A stretch of 32,508 bases of DNA from Pseudomonadota bacterium (lineage in GTDB: Bacteria; Pseudomonadota; Gammaproteobacteria; Burkholderiales; Ferrovaceae), in the NCBI GenBank assembly GCA_021796835.1, contig JAKABO010000024.1, positions 1-32,508 of the forward strand, given 5' to 3'. The notes below the pieces were generated by a model, which did not search any database, had not been told where the DNA came from, and saw nothing but the letters and a program-made list of their open reading frames with translations. This document shows, piece by piece, positions 22,478 to 31,127 of this stretch; position 1 is the first letter of the stretch; every line of letters begins with the position of its first letter. Both the position numbers and the translations under genes were made by a program.

Positions 22478-22857
22478 ACTTTTTTTTGCAATGGGGTACC
22501 ACCACCTTCTCGCTGTGGGTGTGTAGTTACCTGTTCAAAGGGATCCGGTTCGACAGTCTGGGTGCCCTGGTGATTTCGGCTTTGGTGCTGGGGTTTGCCA
22601 ATGCGGTAATCAAGCCCATTCTGATCCTGCTGACCTTGCCCCTGACCCTGTTTACCTTCGGGTTTTTTCTGCTGGTCATCAATGCCCTGATGATCCTGCT
22701 GGTTTCTTCCCTGGTGCGCGGCTTTACCGTGTCGGGTTTCTGGGAAGCCTTCTTCGCCAGCATCTTCGTGTCGCTGCTCAGCCTGATCATTGGGGCGTTG
22801 CTCTCCAATGGCTCCCCTCCCTGGCAGCCACCGCCCGGCGGGGGCAACTGGGTTTAG
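22459..22857 (+). CDS. Phage holin family IV-like membrane protein
   Basis: The 132-residue protein has four hydrophobic helices (about 14-25, 33-50, 53-85 and 92-115) and the family pattern LGFANAVIKPILILLTLPLTLF. It ends in a Pro/Gly-rich tail (PPWQPPPGGG). This family (DUF360/YvlD-like) is common in bacterial chromosomes and usually not phage-borne; its role is unknown, perhaps envelope stress. AAAGGAG lies 6 nt before the ATG, and the gene overlaps the epimerase end by 19 bp, indicating coupling. It ends 21 bp before the Pho boxes. Confidence 0.9.
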   Translation: MSPNILNFFLQWGTTTFSLWVCSYLFKGIRFDSLGALVISALVLGFANAVIKPILILLTLPLTLFTFGFFLLVINALMILLVSSLVRGFTVSGFWEAFFASIFVSLLSLIIGALLSNGSPPWQPPPGGGNWV

Positions 22858-22877
22858 TCCCGTTCAAGGATTTCGCA

Positions 22878-22933
22878 TCGTCACGGAAGTTTCATCAAAG
22901 GGTCACGCTTCTGTCACAATGCCTTGATTCAAT
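22878..22933 (+). promoter_or_regulatory. Double Pho box and -10 of the plcP-agt-dgkA operon
   Basis: Four 7-mers begin exactly 11 bp apart: TCGTCAC (22878), GTTTCAT (22889), GGGTCAC (22900) and CTGTCAC (22911), each pair separated by 4 bp (ggaa, caaa, gctt). The PhoB consensus is two CTGTCAT units with 4-bp spacers; this is two adjacent boxes, as in E. coli pstS. A -10-like TTCAAT (22928-22933) follows after 10 bp, as in PhoB-activated promoters, and there is no usual -35. The predicted start near 22,940 lies about 29 nt before the plcP ATG. Confidence 0.82.
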
Positions 22934-22968
22934 GGGGGCATGAAGATCCTGTCCGGTGTCTCCCGCGT

Positions 22969-23763
22969 ATGAATCCGGTATCTCACTATCGCACCCTGTG
23001 GATATCGGATATCCATCTGGGGACACCGGGATGCCAGGCCGATTACCTGTTGGATTTTCTGCGCTGTCATGACGCAGATACCATCTATCTGGTGGGCGAT
23101 ATCCTGGACGGCTGGCAGTTGCGCAAGACCTGGTACTGGCCCCAGGCCCACAATGATGTGGTTCAGAAACTGTTGCGCAAGGCGCGCAAGGGGACCCGGG
23201 TGGTTTATGTGCCGGGGAACCACGATGCGCTGATGCGTCAGTTCTGTGATTTGGCTTTTGGCGACATCGTGGTCCAGGACGAAGCCATTCATACCCTGGC
23301 GGATGGACGCAAACTCTGGGTGGTGCATGGCGATCTGTTCGATGGGGTGACTACTCATGCGCGCTGGCTGTCCCATCTGGGGGATAGCCTCTATACCTTC
23401 ATCCTCAAATTCAACCGGTGGTTCAATGCTGCCCGTGCCCGCCTGGGTCTGCCCTACTGGTCCGTGTCCCAATACCTCAAGCATCAGGTGAAAAACGCGG
23501 TCAATTACATCCATGCCTTTGAACAGGTAATGGTGGAGGAAGCCCGTCGACGCGGGTGTCAGGGCGTCGTTTGTGGGCATATCCACAAGGCCGAGATTCG
23601 AGAGGTGAACGGGGCCCTGTACTGCAACGATGGGGATTGGGTGGAAAGTTTGACGGCCTTGGTGGAAACTCATGACGGGGCGTTGAGTATCGTGGAATGG
23701 CGCCAGAAAGTGGCTTCCCCCCTCAACCTCGGCCCCATTCATCTGGCCGAACAGGAGGGGTGA
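22969..23763 (+). CDS. plcP: PlcP-type phospholipase C (metallophosphatase)
   Basis: The 264-residue protein belongs to the calcineurin-like metallophosphatases, with ISDIHLGT (about 12-19), LVGDILDGW, VPGNHD, VVHGDLFD and CGHIHKAEI coordinating two metals. Automated annotation usually calls such proteins UDP-2,3-diacylglucosamine diphosphatase (LpxH-like). However the blocks WYWPQAHNDVVQKLLRKARK and VKNAVNYIHAFE are those of PlcP, which cleaves phospholipids to diacylglycerol and a phospho-head group under phosphate starvation. The adjacent GT4 gene and the Pho boxes support PlcP. The start has no Shine-Dalgarno sequence; an 11-codon ORF (22940-22972) overlaps it as ATGA and may couple translation. 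Confidence 0.85.
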   Translation: MNPVSHYRTLWISDIHLGTPGCQADYLLDFLRCHDADTIYLVGDILDGWQLRKTWYWPQAHNDVVQKLLRKARKGTRVVYVPGNHDALMRQFCDLAFGDIVVQDEAIHTLADGRKLWVVHGDLFDGVTTHARWLSHLGDSLYTFILKFNRWFNAARARLGLPYWSVSQYLKHQVKNAVNYIHAFEQVMVEEARRRGCQGVVCGHIHKAEIREVNGALYCNDGDWVESLTALVETHDGALSIVEWRQKVASPLNLGPIHLAEQEG

Positions 23764-23791
23764 GTCAGACCCTCAGCCAAGGAGTGAAGAT

Positions 23792-24826
23792 ATGCGTATC
23801 ATGATCGTGACGGATGCCTGGGAACCCCAGGTCAATGGCGTGGTCCGGACCCTGAAAAATACACGCCGGGAATTGGAAACCCTGGGACATGAGGTCGCCA
23901 TGATCACTCCCCGGGATTTTTCCACCTTGCCTTGTCCTACCTATCCCGACATTCGCCTGTCGCTGCTGCCGGGGCGTCGGGTCTGCCGAAAGTTGCAGGA
24001 TTTTGTTCCGGAAGCGCTGCACATTGCCACCGAAGGTCCCCTCGGCCTGGCGGCACGGGCCTATGCCCTGCGCCATGATTTACCCTTCACCACGGCGTAC
24101 CACACCCGTTTCCCCGAATACGTCCAAGCCCGTTTTGCTTTTCCCCTGGCCTGGACCTATGCCTTCCTGCGCTGGTTTCACGGGCCATCCCGTGCCGTGA
24201 TGGCACCGACCCCGGTGGTGCAGAAAGATTTGCAACGTCAGGGTTTCAAGCGGGTGGTACTGTGGAGTCGTGGGGTGGATCTGGAGATTTTTCGTTCTGA
24301 GCGGGGCCATCGGCTGGATTCGGCACCGCCGATTTTTCTGTATGTGGGACGGGTGGCGGTGGAAAAGAATGTGGAAGCCTTTTTGTCCCTTGATTTGCCC
24401 GGTTCCAAATGGGTCGTGGGGGAAGGGCCGGCCTTGCCCCGCCTGCGCCAGCACTATCCAGAAGTCAATTATCTGGGCGTGTTGAATCTGCAGGCATTGG
24501 CCGCCGTGTATGCCTCGGCCGATGTGTTCGTCTTTCCCAGCAAGACCGATACCTTTGGATTGGTGTTGCTGGAGGCCCTGGCCTGTGGTTGCCCGGTGGC
24601 AGCCTATCCGGTGACTGGGCCGCTGGATGTGATCGGAGATTCCCCCGCCGGGGTGCTGAACGAGGATTTGCGTACGGCCTGCCTCGCGGCCCTGAACATT
24701 CCTCGGGAGGTGGCACGGGCTCATGCGGAGAAATTCTCCTGGGCCGCCGCCACCCATCAGTTTGTGGCGCATCTGCAGCCGGTGGAGTCTGCTCCTCCCT
24801 TGGTTGCCGAACTGGGGGTGGGATGA
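23792..24826 (+). CDS. agt: GT4 glycosyltransferase (Agt-like glycolipid synthase)
   Basis: The 344-residue protein is a GT-B family 4 glycosyltransferase. The N-terminal MRIMIVTDAWEPQVNGVVRT is the glycosyl-acceptor/lipid side, and the C-terminal VFPSKTDTFGLVLLEALACG holds the E-x7-E donor-binding region, with GEGP and SRGVDLEIF as further hallmarks. Agt enzymes put glucose or glucuronate onto diacylglycerol to make phosphorus-free glycolipids when phospholipids are degraded. It lies 28 bp after plcP and overlaps dgkA by four bases (ATGA). Donor and product are not predictable here; a mannosyltransferase role is the main alternative. Confidence 0.82.
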   Translation: MRIMIVTDAWEPQVNGVVRTLKNTRRELETLGHEVAMITPRDFSTLPCPTYPDIRLSLLPGRRVCRKLQDFVPEALHIATEGPLGLAARAYALRHDLPFTTAYHTRFPEYVQARFAFPLAWTYAFLRWFHGPSRAVMAPTPVVQKDLQRQGFKRVVLWSRGVDLEIFRSERGHRLDSAPPIFLYVGRVAVEKNVEAFLSLDLPGSKWVVGEGPALPRLRQHYPEVNYLGVLNLQALAAVYASADVFVFPSKTDTFGLVLLEALACGCPVAAYPVTGPLDVIGDSPAGVLNEDLRTACLAALNIPREVARAHAEKFSWAAATHQFVAHLQPVESAPPLVAELGVG

Positions 24827-25200
24827 TTCAGCAGGAAAGCCCCTATAAGGGGAAAAGAGGCTTCAAGCGAATCTGGAAGGCTATGGGCTATTCCCTGACC
24901 GGTTTTGTCGATGCGTACCGGCATGAAAGTGCCTTTCGTCAGGAAGCGGCCTTGTCCTGCGTCCTGGTTCCCCTCTCCCTGATACTTCCCGCATCCGGGG
25001 AAGGGCATGCCCTGATGATCGGTAGTCTCCTGCTGGTGTTGGTGGTGGAACTGCTGAATTCGGCGGTGGAAGCTGCGGTGGACCGGGTTTCTCTGGAAAA
25101 CCATCGCCTCGCCAAACGGGCCAAGGACATCGGCAGTGCCGCTGTCCTGGTCAGTCTGGTGAATGCCGTTCTGGTGTGGGGGTTGGTGCTGTTTTTTTGA
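24823..25200 (+). CDS. dgkA: Diacylglycerol kinase (prokaryotic DgkA type)
   Basis: The 125-residue protein has three membrane helices and the DgkA active-site signature ELLNSAVEAAVDRVSLENHR and LAKRAKDIGSAAV (about residues 72-107). It phosphorylates diacylglycerol to phosphatidic acid. The start ATG overlaps the glycosyltransferase stop (ATGA), so it is translated with plcP and agt. Its product reverses the PlcP step by returning diacylglycerol to phospholipid synthesis, so the operon contains both the source and a sink of the Agt substrate. Its last 50 bp overlap a convergent transporter gene. Confidence 0.95.
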   Translation: MIQQESPYKGKRGFKRIWKAMGYSLTGFVDAYRHESAFRQEAALSCVLVPLSLILPASGEGHALMIGSLLLVLVVELLNSAVEAAVDRVSLENHRLAKRAKDIGSAAVLVSLVNAVLVWGLVLFF

Positions 25201-26086
25201 CTTGGGCCCCGAGGGCGGCCCCCACCGAGACCAGGGCCACCCCCGCCAACGTGGTGAGAGTGAGGGCTTCGCCCAGAAAAGGCACGGCCAGCAGGGAGGT
25301 GGTTCCTGGAACGATGGCCAGCATCATGGAGGCAATGCCACTGCCCAGGGAAAGGGTGGCATAGGCGAAACTGAAGGCGGCGACCAGCGCGGCAATGATG
25401 CCCTGATAGACACCCTGGAGCAGGAGGGTCGAACCGCTGACGCCGGATAATCCTTTGGGGAGGAACAGGGCGTACAGGGGAAGATAGAGCACGGCGGCTC
25501 CCACGGTGATGCCGCTGACGGCGTCCAGAGGGCGGATGTTCCATACTCTGACCAGCAAGCCGTAGTAGGCCCAGGATAGGGCTGCACCGATAAAGCAGAG
25601 GTCGCCCAGCCAGTTTTTTTCTCCCGTCGACGGAGGAACGGAACCCGGGGCAAAACGGGAGAAACCAATGATCATCAGGCCCAGCGCGGTCAATACCAAG
25701 GCCGTCAGGGTGGCGCTGTTGGGACGGTCTTTGAGCCAGATCCAGGCAATTGCGGCGCTGGCCAGAGGAATCCCGCCATTGACCAGTACCCCGGCATGAG
25801 CAGCCGGAGCCAGGGAAAAACCGGCATAGATGAGCAAGGCGTAGAACAGCCCGCCGCTGCTGGCGATGATCAGAAGTCGGCGCAACGGCAGGGGGTTTTT
25901 TGAAATGAAATAGATCGGCAGCATGAGAGAACCGGCGACACCGAAACGCAGTGCGGTGAGGTCGTAGGGAGTCAGGGTGCTTTTGCCGCCAAGGCGGGAA
26001 ACGATGTTGAAACCACTCCAGCAGGCCACCACGACGGTAGCGGCCAAAAAACCTTTCCAGCGCGGACGCGCGTGCGAGATAGACAT
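25151..26086 (-). CDS. EamA/DMT-family transporter
   Basis: The 311-residue protein contains ten hydrophobic helices in two EamA repeats, for example LAATVVVACWSGFNIVSRLG near 15-34 and LGDLCFIGAALSWAYYGLLV near 163-182. Members export or import amino acids, metabolites or drugs; the substrate is unknown. The gene converges on dgkA and shares its last 50 bp with that gene in antisense orientation. The start at 26086 has a weak ribosome site. An inverted repeat at 26114-26142 may regulate it. Confidence 0.88.
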   Translation of the reverse strand: MSISHARPRWKGFLAATVVVACWSGFNIVSRLGGKSTLTPYDLTALRFGVAGSLMLPIYFISKNPLPLRRLLIIASSGGLFYALLIYAGFSLAPAAHAGVLVNGGIPLASAAIAWIWLKDRPNSATLTALVLTALGLMIIGFSRFAPGSVPPSTGEKNWLGDLCFIGAALSWAYYGLLVRVWNIRPLDAVSGITVGAAVLYLPLYALFLPKGLSGVSGSTLLLQGVYQGIIAALVAAFSFAYATLSLGSGIASMMLAIVPGTTSLLAVPFLGEALTLTTLAGVALVSVGAALGAQVKKTAPTPTPERHSPD

Positions 26087-26113
26087 GGATGGAAAACCCG
26101 TGAGTGAGCTATG

Positions 26114-26142
26114 ATGTCTGTCGTCGTGGTGACGACGGACAT
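26114..26142. repeat. Imperfect inverted repeat upstream of the DMT gene
   Basis: ATGTC-t-GTCGTC and GACGAC-g-GACAT form 11 paired positions around a 5-bp centre with one mismatch. It lies 28 bp before the transporter start on the minus strand, where an operator would sit, and has no T tract, so a terminator is unlikely. Confidence 0.5.
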
Positions 26143-26251
26143 TGAGGCATGAGGCCCGAGCCGTCAGTCTACATGGTTTTCCGGCCCTGGGTTTGGATAC
26201 GGCTTCCTCCTTCCTTCCGGAAGGGAAATGGCGCAGCGTAAGGAAAGGCAG

Positions 26252-26530
26252 ATGATACTGAAATGGATTTTATGGGGGTTGGTGATCTTTTGGGTGTATC
26301 GCCAGATCACGGGGCACAGATCTCAGGCGGGCTCCCTGTTTTCGGGTTTTACCGGAACGGGAAGGGTCCGTCATCCTCCTTCGGAGGCTTCCGAAGAACT
26401 CAAAACGACACAGGATATGGTGCGTTGCGCGCATTGCGGACTGTTCCTGCCCCGGCAGGAAGCGCTCTCCCAGAGGGGCGACTGGTACTGTAGCGAAGCC
26501 CACCGTCAGGCTGGCGCGCGCGTTCAATGA
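26252..26530 (+). CDS. PP0621-like small zinc-finger membrane protein
   Basis: The 92-residue protein starts with one transmembrane helix (LKWILWGLVIFWVYRQI). A C-terminal treble-clef-like zinc ribbon follows: MVRCAHCGLFLPRQEALSQR and WYCSEAHR (Cys about 65, 68, Cys 85 and a His or Cys ligand). This is the PP0621 family, frequently found just before ampD in beta- and gammaproteobacteria, with unknown function. AAGGAAAG precedes the ATG. Its stop overlaps the ampD start (ATGATG), so the pair is co-translated. Confidence 0.86.
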   Translation: MILKWILWGLVIFWVYRQITGHRSQAGSLFSGFTGTGRVRHPPSEASEELKTTQDMVRCAHCGLFLPRQEALSQRGDWYCSEAHRQAGARVQ

Positions 26531-27138
26531 TGGCGCGGGGTATGACCTTTCCTCCGCCTTTTTCCGTGGATTCCGGGGGCTGGGTGAGCCGTGCCTGGCA
26601 TTGCCCGTCTCCCAATTTCGATTTCCGATCCCGCTCGGGATCTCCTCCAATTCTGGTGGTGATCCATTCGATCAGCCTGCCGCCGGGGCAGTTTGGGGGG
26701 CGGGCCGTGGAGGATCTGTTCACCAACCGGCTGGATCCCTCCGCCCACCCGTCTTTTGAATCTCTGCGTGACTTGCGGGTCTCCACCCATTTCCTGATCC
26801 GGCGCGAAGGCACGTTGACCCAGTTCGTCTCCACCGATGCGCGCGCCTGGCATGCCGGAGTATCCCAGTGGGCGGGACGGCAGGGGTGCAATGACTTTTC
26901 CATCGGCATCGAACTGGAAGGGACCGATCACACTCCCTTCACGGAGGCGCAGTATGGCACGCTGGGGGCCCTGCTGGAAGGGCTTTGCGCGCGGTATCCC
27001 ATCCGTGCGATCACCGGACACTGCGATGTGGCACCGGGCCGCAAGACGGATCCCGGCCCCTGTTTCGACTGGGCGCGTTGGGAAGCATCGGGGTATCCTG
27101 TGCAACTTCTGCGCCCCAAGAAGGCGCGCTCGGGATAG
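26527..27138 (+). CDS. ampD: 1,6-anhydro-N-acetylmuramyl-L-alanine amidase
   Basis: AmpD is the cytoplasmic zinc amidase that releases the peptide from anhydro-muropeptides in cell-wall recycling. The 203-residue protein shows VVIHSISLPPGQFGG (zinc His about 47), STDARAWHAG with a second region His, GIELEG (about 120-125), and TGHCDVAPGRKTDPGPCFDW (about 155-174) carrying the third zinc ligand and the active-site lysine. Length is normal. It overlaps the PP0621-like gene by four bases. Confidence 0.96.
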   Translation: MMARGMTFPPPFSVDSGGWVSRAWHCPSPNFDFRSRSGSPPILVVIHSISLPPGQFGGRAVEDLFTNRLDPSAHPSFESLRDLRVSTHFLIRREGTLTQFVSTDARAWHAGVSQWAGRQGCNDFSIGIELEGTDHTPFTEAQYGTLGALLEGLCARYPIRAITGHCDVAPGRKTDPGPCFDWARWEASGYPVQLLRPKKARSG

Positions 27139-27195
27139 AATGAGGGTTTTCTGAAAAGGGGCCCCGGCGCGCCCCCATCTGTGGAGAGAATCGTT

Positions 27196-28767
27196 ATGGC
27201 ATTGATGATCGGGATACCGCGCGAGATCCATGCGGGAGAACGGCGTGTGGCCGCCACCCCGGAAACGGCCACCCAGTTGATGAAACTGGGCTATGCCGTG
27301 GCTCTGGAAAGTGGAGCGGGGGCGGCAGCCCAATGGGGCGATGAGGCGTACGCGGCAGTGGGTGTGAAGATTCTGCCCACGGCCCGGGCGGTGTGGGAAC
27401 AGGCGGATATCGTGCTCAAGGTGCGCCCGCCCGAGGTGGATCCCGTCACGGGCGAACTGGAATCCCGACCCCTGCGGGCCGGGTCCGCCCTGATTGGTTT
27501 TCTCTGGCCTGCCCAGAATCCGGATCTGCTGGAAACCTTCAGGGCTCAGGGAATCACGGCGTTGTCCATGGATGCCGTGCCGCGCATTTCCCGCGCGCAG
27601 AAACTGGATGCCCTGAGTTCCATGGCCAATATTGCAGGGTATCGCGCCATCGTCGAGGCGGCCCAGCATTTCGGACGTTTTTTTACGGGACAGATCACTG
27701 CAGCCGGCAAGGTGCCCCCCGCCAAGGTGATGGTGATCGGCGCCGGGGTGGCGGGGTTGGCGGCCATAGGGACGGCGCGCAGCCTGGGGGCCATCGTGCG
27801 TGCCTTCGATACCCGTCCCGAGGTCAAACAGCAGATCGAAAGCATGGGGGCCGAGTTTCTCGAACTGGATTTCGAGGAAGAGGGGAGTGGGACGGGGGGT
27901 TACGCCAAGCAGATGAGTCCCGAGTTCATCGCTGCGGAAATGGCGCTCTTCGCGGCCCAGGCCAGGGAAGTGGACATCATCGTGACCACCGCCCTGATTC
28001 CAGGCAAGCCTGCCCCCCGTCTGATCACCGCCGACATGGTGGCGAGCATGAAGCCTGGCAGTGTCATCGTGGATCTGGCGGCGGAACAGGGCGGGAATTG
28101 TGAGGGGACGGTGCCCGGTCAGGTGACCGTGGTCCACGGTGTGTCCCTCATCGGTTATACCGATCTGCCCAGTCGTCTGGCAGCCCAGTCGAGTCAACTG
28201 TACGGTACCAATTTGCGCCACCTGCTCACCGATATGACGCCCGGCAAGGACGGACAACTGGTGGTCAACATGGAGGATGAGGTCATTCGTACGGCTACCG
28301 TGGTCCATCAGGGCGCATTGACCTGGCCTGCGCCGCCGCTCAAGGTTCGGGCCGTTGCGCCCGCCAAACCTGCAACGGCCATGGTGCCGGCACCCAAGCA
28401 TGGCGAATCTTCCGGCCCGGCCCATTTCTCCACCCTTTTGAAGGTGTTCGGTGGGGGGGGGATACTCTTCCTGTTGGTGGGTATGTATGCACCAGCCGCC
28501 TTCCTGCCGCACTTCACGGTTTTCGTTCTGGCCTGCTTCGTGGGCTATCAGGTCGTGTGGAACGTGACCCCGGCCTTGCATACCCCCCTCATGAGCGTGA
28601 CCAACGCCATCAGCGGCATCATCGTGCTGGGGGCCCTGTTGCAGATGGCCAACCCCGAGTCCAGTGTGGTCGGGCTGGCGGTGTTCTCCGTGCTGATTGC
28701 CACCATCAACATCGCCGGTGGGTTCCGTGTGACCCAGCGCATGTTGAACATGTTCCGCAAAGATTGA
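27196..28767 (+). CDS. pntA: NAD(P) transhydrogenase subunit alpha
   Basis: The 523-residue subunit has the NAD-binding soluble domain ([20 protein letters not shown] at the start, [20 protein letters not shown] near 180-200, and [20 protein letters not shown]) and a C-terminal membrane region of about four helices (from about 418). PntAB couples hydride transfer between NADH and NADP to the proton gradient, supplying NADPH. Start ATG 27196 follows GGAGAGA; in-frame upstream codons are less likely. pntB follows after 10 bp. Confidence 0.96.
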   Translation: MALMIGIPREIHAGERRVAATPETATQLMKLGYAVALESGAGAAAQWGDEAYAAVGVKILPTARAVWEQADIVLKVRPPEVDPVTGELESRPLRAGSALIGFLWPAQNPDLLETFRAQGITALSMDAVPRISRAQKLDALSSMANIAGYRAIVEAAQHFGRFFTGQITAAGKVPPAKVMVIGAGVAGLAAIGTARSLGAIVRAFDTRPEVKQQIESMGAEFLELDFEEEGSGTGGYAKQMSPEFIAAEMALFAAQAREVDIIVTTALIPGKPAPRLITADMVASMKPGSVIVDLAAEQGGNCEGTVPGQVTVVHGVSLIGYTDLPSRLAAQSSQLYGTNLRHLLTDMTPGKDGQLVVNMEDEVIRTATVVHQGALTWPAPPLKVRAVAPAKPATAMVPAPKHGESSGPAHFSTLLKVFGGGGILFLLVGMYAPAAFLPHFTVFVLACFVGYQVVWNVTPALHTPLMSVTNAISGIIVLGALLQMANPESSVVGLAVFSVLIATINIAGGFRVTQRMLNMFRKD

Positions 28768-28777
28768 GGATTGTTTC

Positions 28778-30175
28778 ATGGGTAATGGAGTATTGACGGT
28801 TTCCTACATCGCGGCAGCGATTCTGTTCATTTTGAGTCTGGGCGGATTGTCCCGACAGGAGACGGCGCGACGTGGCAATTTTTATGGGGCGACGGGCATG
28901 GCGCTGGCGGTGGGGGCGACCCTGCTGAGTGGGCAGGTAGGCAATCTGGGCTGGTTGATTCCCGCCATTCTGGTGGGGGCCGTGGTGGGCTGGATGCTGG
29001 CGGTACGGGTGGAGATGACCCAGATGCCCGAGTTGGTGGCCATTCTTCACAGTTTCGTGGGCCTGGCAGCGACCCTGGTGGGGTATGCCAGCACCCTGGA
29101 CACGCATACGGTATTCACCGGAGCCGAGTTGAGCGTCCATCGCACCGAAATCTTTGTGGGCGTGTTCATTGGCGCATTGACCTTTACCGGGTCCCTGGTG
29201 GCTTTCGGTAAATTGCGCGGTTCCATTTCCGGCAAACCCCTGGCCCTGCCGGGGCGTCATCTGCTCAATGTGCTGGTGATTCTGACTTCGGTCTATCTGG
29301 GAATTGGATTCGTGGGAGCGGACACGGTTATGGCCCCCCTGCTGCCCTTGCTGATCATGACCGGGCTGGCGCTGTTCATCGGCTTTCACCTGGTCATGGC
29401 CATCGGAGGCGCGGACATGCCCGTGGTGGTATCCATGCTCAACAGTTACTCGGGTTGGGCAGCAGCGGCCACCGGTTTCATGCTCTCCAATGACCTGCTC
29501 ATCGTCACCGGCGCCCTGGTGGGCAGCAGCGGGGCCATTCTGTCTTACATCATGTGTCGGGCCATGAATCGCAGTTTTCTCAGTGTCATCCTGGGCGGGT
29601 TTGGTACGGGCGGCACGACTTCTTCGGCCTCGGAAGGCCCGCAGGGGGAAGTGGTGGCGATATCGGCAGAAGAAACGGCTCACATGCTGGCCGATGCCCA
29701 GGGGGTGATCATCGTTCCCGGTTATGGCATGGCCGTGGCACAGGCCCAGGGGGCCATCAGTGAAATCACCCATCGTCTCCGTGCCAAGGGGGTGACGGTA
29801 CGCTTTGCCATTCACCCCGTGGCCGGACGTTTGCCCGGTCACATGAACGTATTGCTGGCCGAGGCCAAGGTGCCCTACGACATCGTCATGGAAATGGATG
29901 AGATCAACGGGGACTTCCCGGACACCGATGTGGTGCTGGTGGTGGGGGCCAACGACATCGTCAATCCCAGCGCCCAGGAAGATCCAGGTAGCCCCATTGC
30001 CGGCATGCCGGTGCTGGAGGTCTGGAAGGCCAAGACGGTGGTGGTCTTCAAACGCAGCATGGCGACCGGCTATTCCGGTGTGGAAAACCCCCTTTTCTAC
30101 AAGGAGAATGCGCGCATGCTCTTTGGCGATGCCCGGAAGAGTGTCGATTCCATCCTGGCCCATTTGCCCAGTTGA
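28778..30175 (+). CDS. pntB: NAD(P) transhydrogenase subunit beta
   Basis: The 465-residue protein has about nine membrane helices (residues 1-260), for example [20 protein letters not shown] and [20 protein letters not shown]. It ends in the NADP-binding domain III with [35 protein letters not shown] and [14 protein letters not shown]. It completes the proton-translocating transhydrogenase. AGGAT lies about 7 nt upstream of the ATG. It is co-transcribed with pntA; its end is followed by the possible Pho box of the next gene. Confidence 0.96.
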   Translation: MGNGVLTVSYIAAAILFILSLGGLSRQETARRGNFYGATGMALAVGATLLSGQVGNLGWLIPAILVGAVVGWMLAVRVEMTQMPELVAILHSFVGLAATLVGYASTLDTHTVFTGAELSVHRTEIFVGVFIGALTFTGSLVAFGKLRGSISGKPLALPGRHLLNVLVILTSVYLGIGFVGADTVMAPLLPLLIMTGLALFIGFHLVMAIGGADMPVVVSMLNSYSGWAAAATGFMLSNDLLIVTGALVGSSGAILSYIMCRAMNRSFLSVILGGFGTGGTTSSASEGPQGEVVAISAEETAHMLADAQGVIIVPGYGMAVAQAQGAISEITHRLRAKGVTVRFAIHPVAGRLPGHMNVLLAEAKVPYDIVMEMDEINGDFPDTDVVLVVGANDIVNPSAQEDPGSPIAGMPVLEVWKAKTVVVFKRSMATGYSGVENPLFYKENARMLFGDARKSVDSILAHLPS

Positions 30176-30180
30176 GAGAA

Positions 30181-30226
30181 GTGTCATAAAACCTTCATGG
30201 AGAAAGGGGGGCGACCTCGCTATAAT
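30181..30226 (+). promoter_or_regulatory. Possible Pho box and -10 before an outer-membrane protein gene
   Basis: GTGTCAT (30181-30187), four A, then CCTTCAT (30192-30198) match the PhoB repeat CTGTCAT at 6 and 5 of 7 positions with the right 4-bp spacer. A perfect TATAAT lies at 30221-30226 without a recognisable -35. The gap of 22 bp from box to -10 is about one helical turn longer than the usual 10, so the call is weaker than for the plcP promoter. Confidence 0.5.
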
Positions 30227-30255
30227 TTCGTGCTTTTGTGCGAATGGGGTCGGTG

Positions 30256-31059
30256 ATGCAAAAAACGGAGAAGGGAAAGGGAAGTTTTTTCCTCTGCCGT
30301 TTGGTGGGTGGGTTGCTGGCGGGGTTTTGCTCACTCGGTGCGCACGCGGTATTGCAGGATGAAATTCAGGTCTATGACGATACCATCAATGACCCCGGCC
30401 AATGGGGGTTGCAAATGCACCTCAACAGTACCCCTTCCGGCCCCCAGTACATTCCGCCCAACGACGGGATGGTGGATACCCATGGATACCGGAGCACGGC
30501 GGAAATCAGTTATGGCCTGACTCCCACCCTGGAGGCCGGGTTATACCTTCCGGTGGTTCATGGCTACTATGATGGAACCCAGTTTGCCGGTCCTCGCGTG
30601 CGGATGAAATGGATTCCGCAAAAAGCCCCGGATACGGGGGGGATATTTTACGGGCTGAATGTAGAAATCTCCGATATCAAGCCGATCTACGAACCCACGC
30701 AGCAAATGATGGAGTTGCGTTCCATCATCGGCTACCGCGATTCGGATTGGCTGTATGACATCAACCCCACTTTGGATTACAATCTGCGCCCCGGCTACCG
30801 TCAAGGGGGGCCGGTGTTCAGTCCGCAGATCAAGGTCGGGCGAAACGTCATGCCGGGGTTGATGGCGGGCTTCGAGTACTATTCCGTGTTGAGTACGCTC
30901 ACCACGATGTTTCCCTATTCGCAACAGAATAACGTTCTGTTTGCTGCCGTGGACATAAACATGAAACCCTGGGTCGTCAACTTCGGGGTTGGCCGTGGCT
31001 TGACCCAGGCGGCGGACGGCTGGACCATCAAGGCCATCATCGATATCCCGATCGACTGA
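30256..31059 (+). CDS. Predicted outer-membrane beta-barrel protein
   Basis: The 267-residue precursor has a hydrophobic signal segment (LVGGLLAGFCSLGAHAV). It continues with alternating aromatic strands such as GLQMHLNSTPSG, YRSTAEISYGLTPTLEAGLY, LYDINPTLDYNLRPGYRQGG and LMAGFEYYSVLSTLT, ending TIKAIIDIPID. The pattern is that of outer-membrane transporter-like barrels, though the C-terminal aromatic residue is absent. Start codons at 30238 (GTG), 30244 and 30256 are all possible; 30256 gives the best signal peptide length. It follows a possible Pho box and lies 68 bp before an OprB-type porin gene. Confidence 0.7.
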   Translation: MQKTEKGKGSFFLCRLVGGLLAGFCSLGAHAVLQDEIQVYDDTINDPGQWGLQMHLNSTPSGPQYIPPNDGMVDTHGYRSTAEISYGLTPTLEAGLYLPVVHGYYDGTQFAGPRVRMKWIPQKAPDTGGIFYGLNVEISDIKPIYEPTQQMMELRSIIGYRDSDWLYDINPTLDYNLRPGYRQGGPVFSPQIKVGRNVMPGLMAGFEYYSVLSTLTTMFPYSQQNNVLFAAVDINMKPWVVNFGVGRGLTQAADGWTIKAIIDIPID

Positions 31060-31127
31060 CGGTCGGGGAATATTCATTCGGATGATTCGGTATTTTTTGG
31101 GTAATAGCGCAAGGGAGTGTATGGGTC

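Noticed and set aside
26524-28779. 751-codon minus-strand ORF
   Set aside because: A shadow of ampD and pntA with biased codon third positions; both genes on the plus strand are unambiguous.
28706-30334. 542-codon minus-strand ORF
   Set aside because: Antisense shadow of pntB; His/Gln/Gly-rich composition without any domain.
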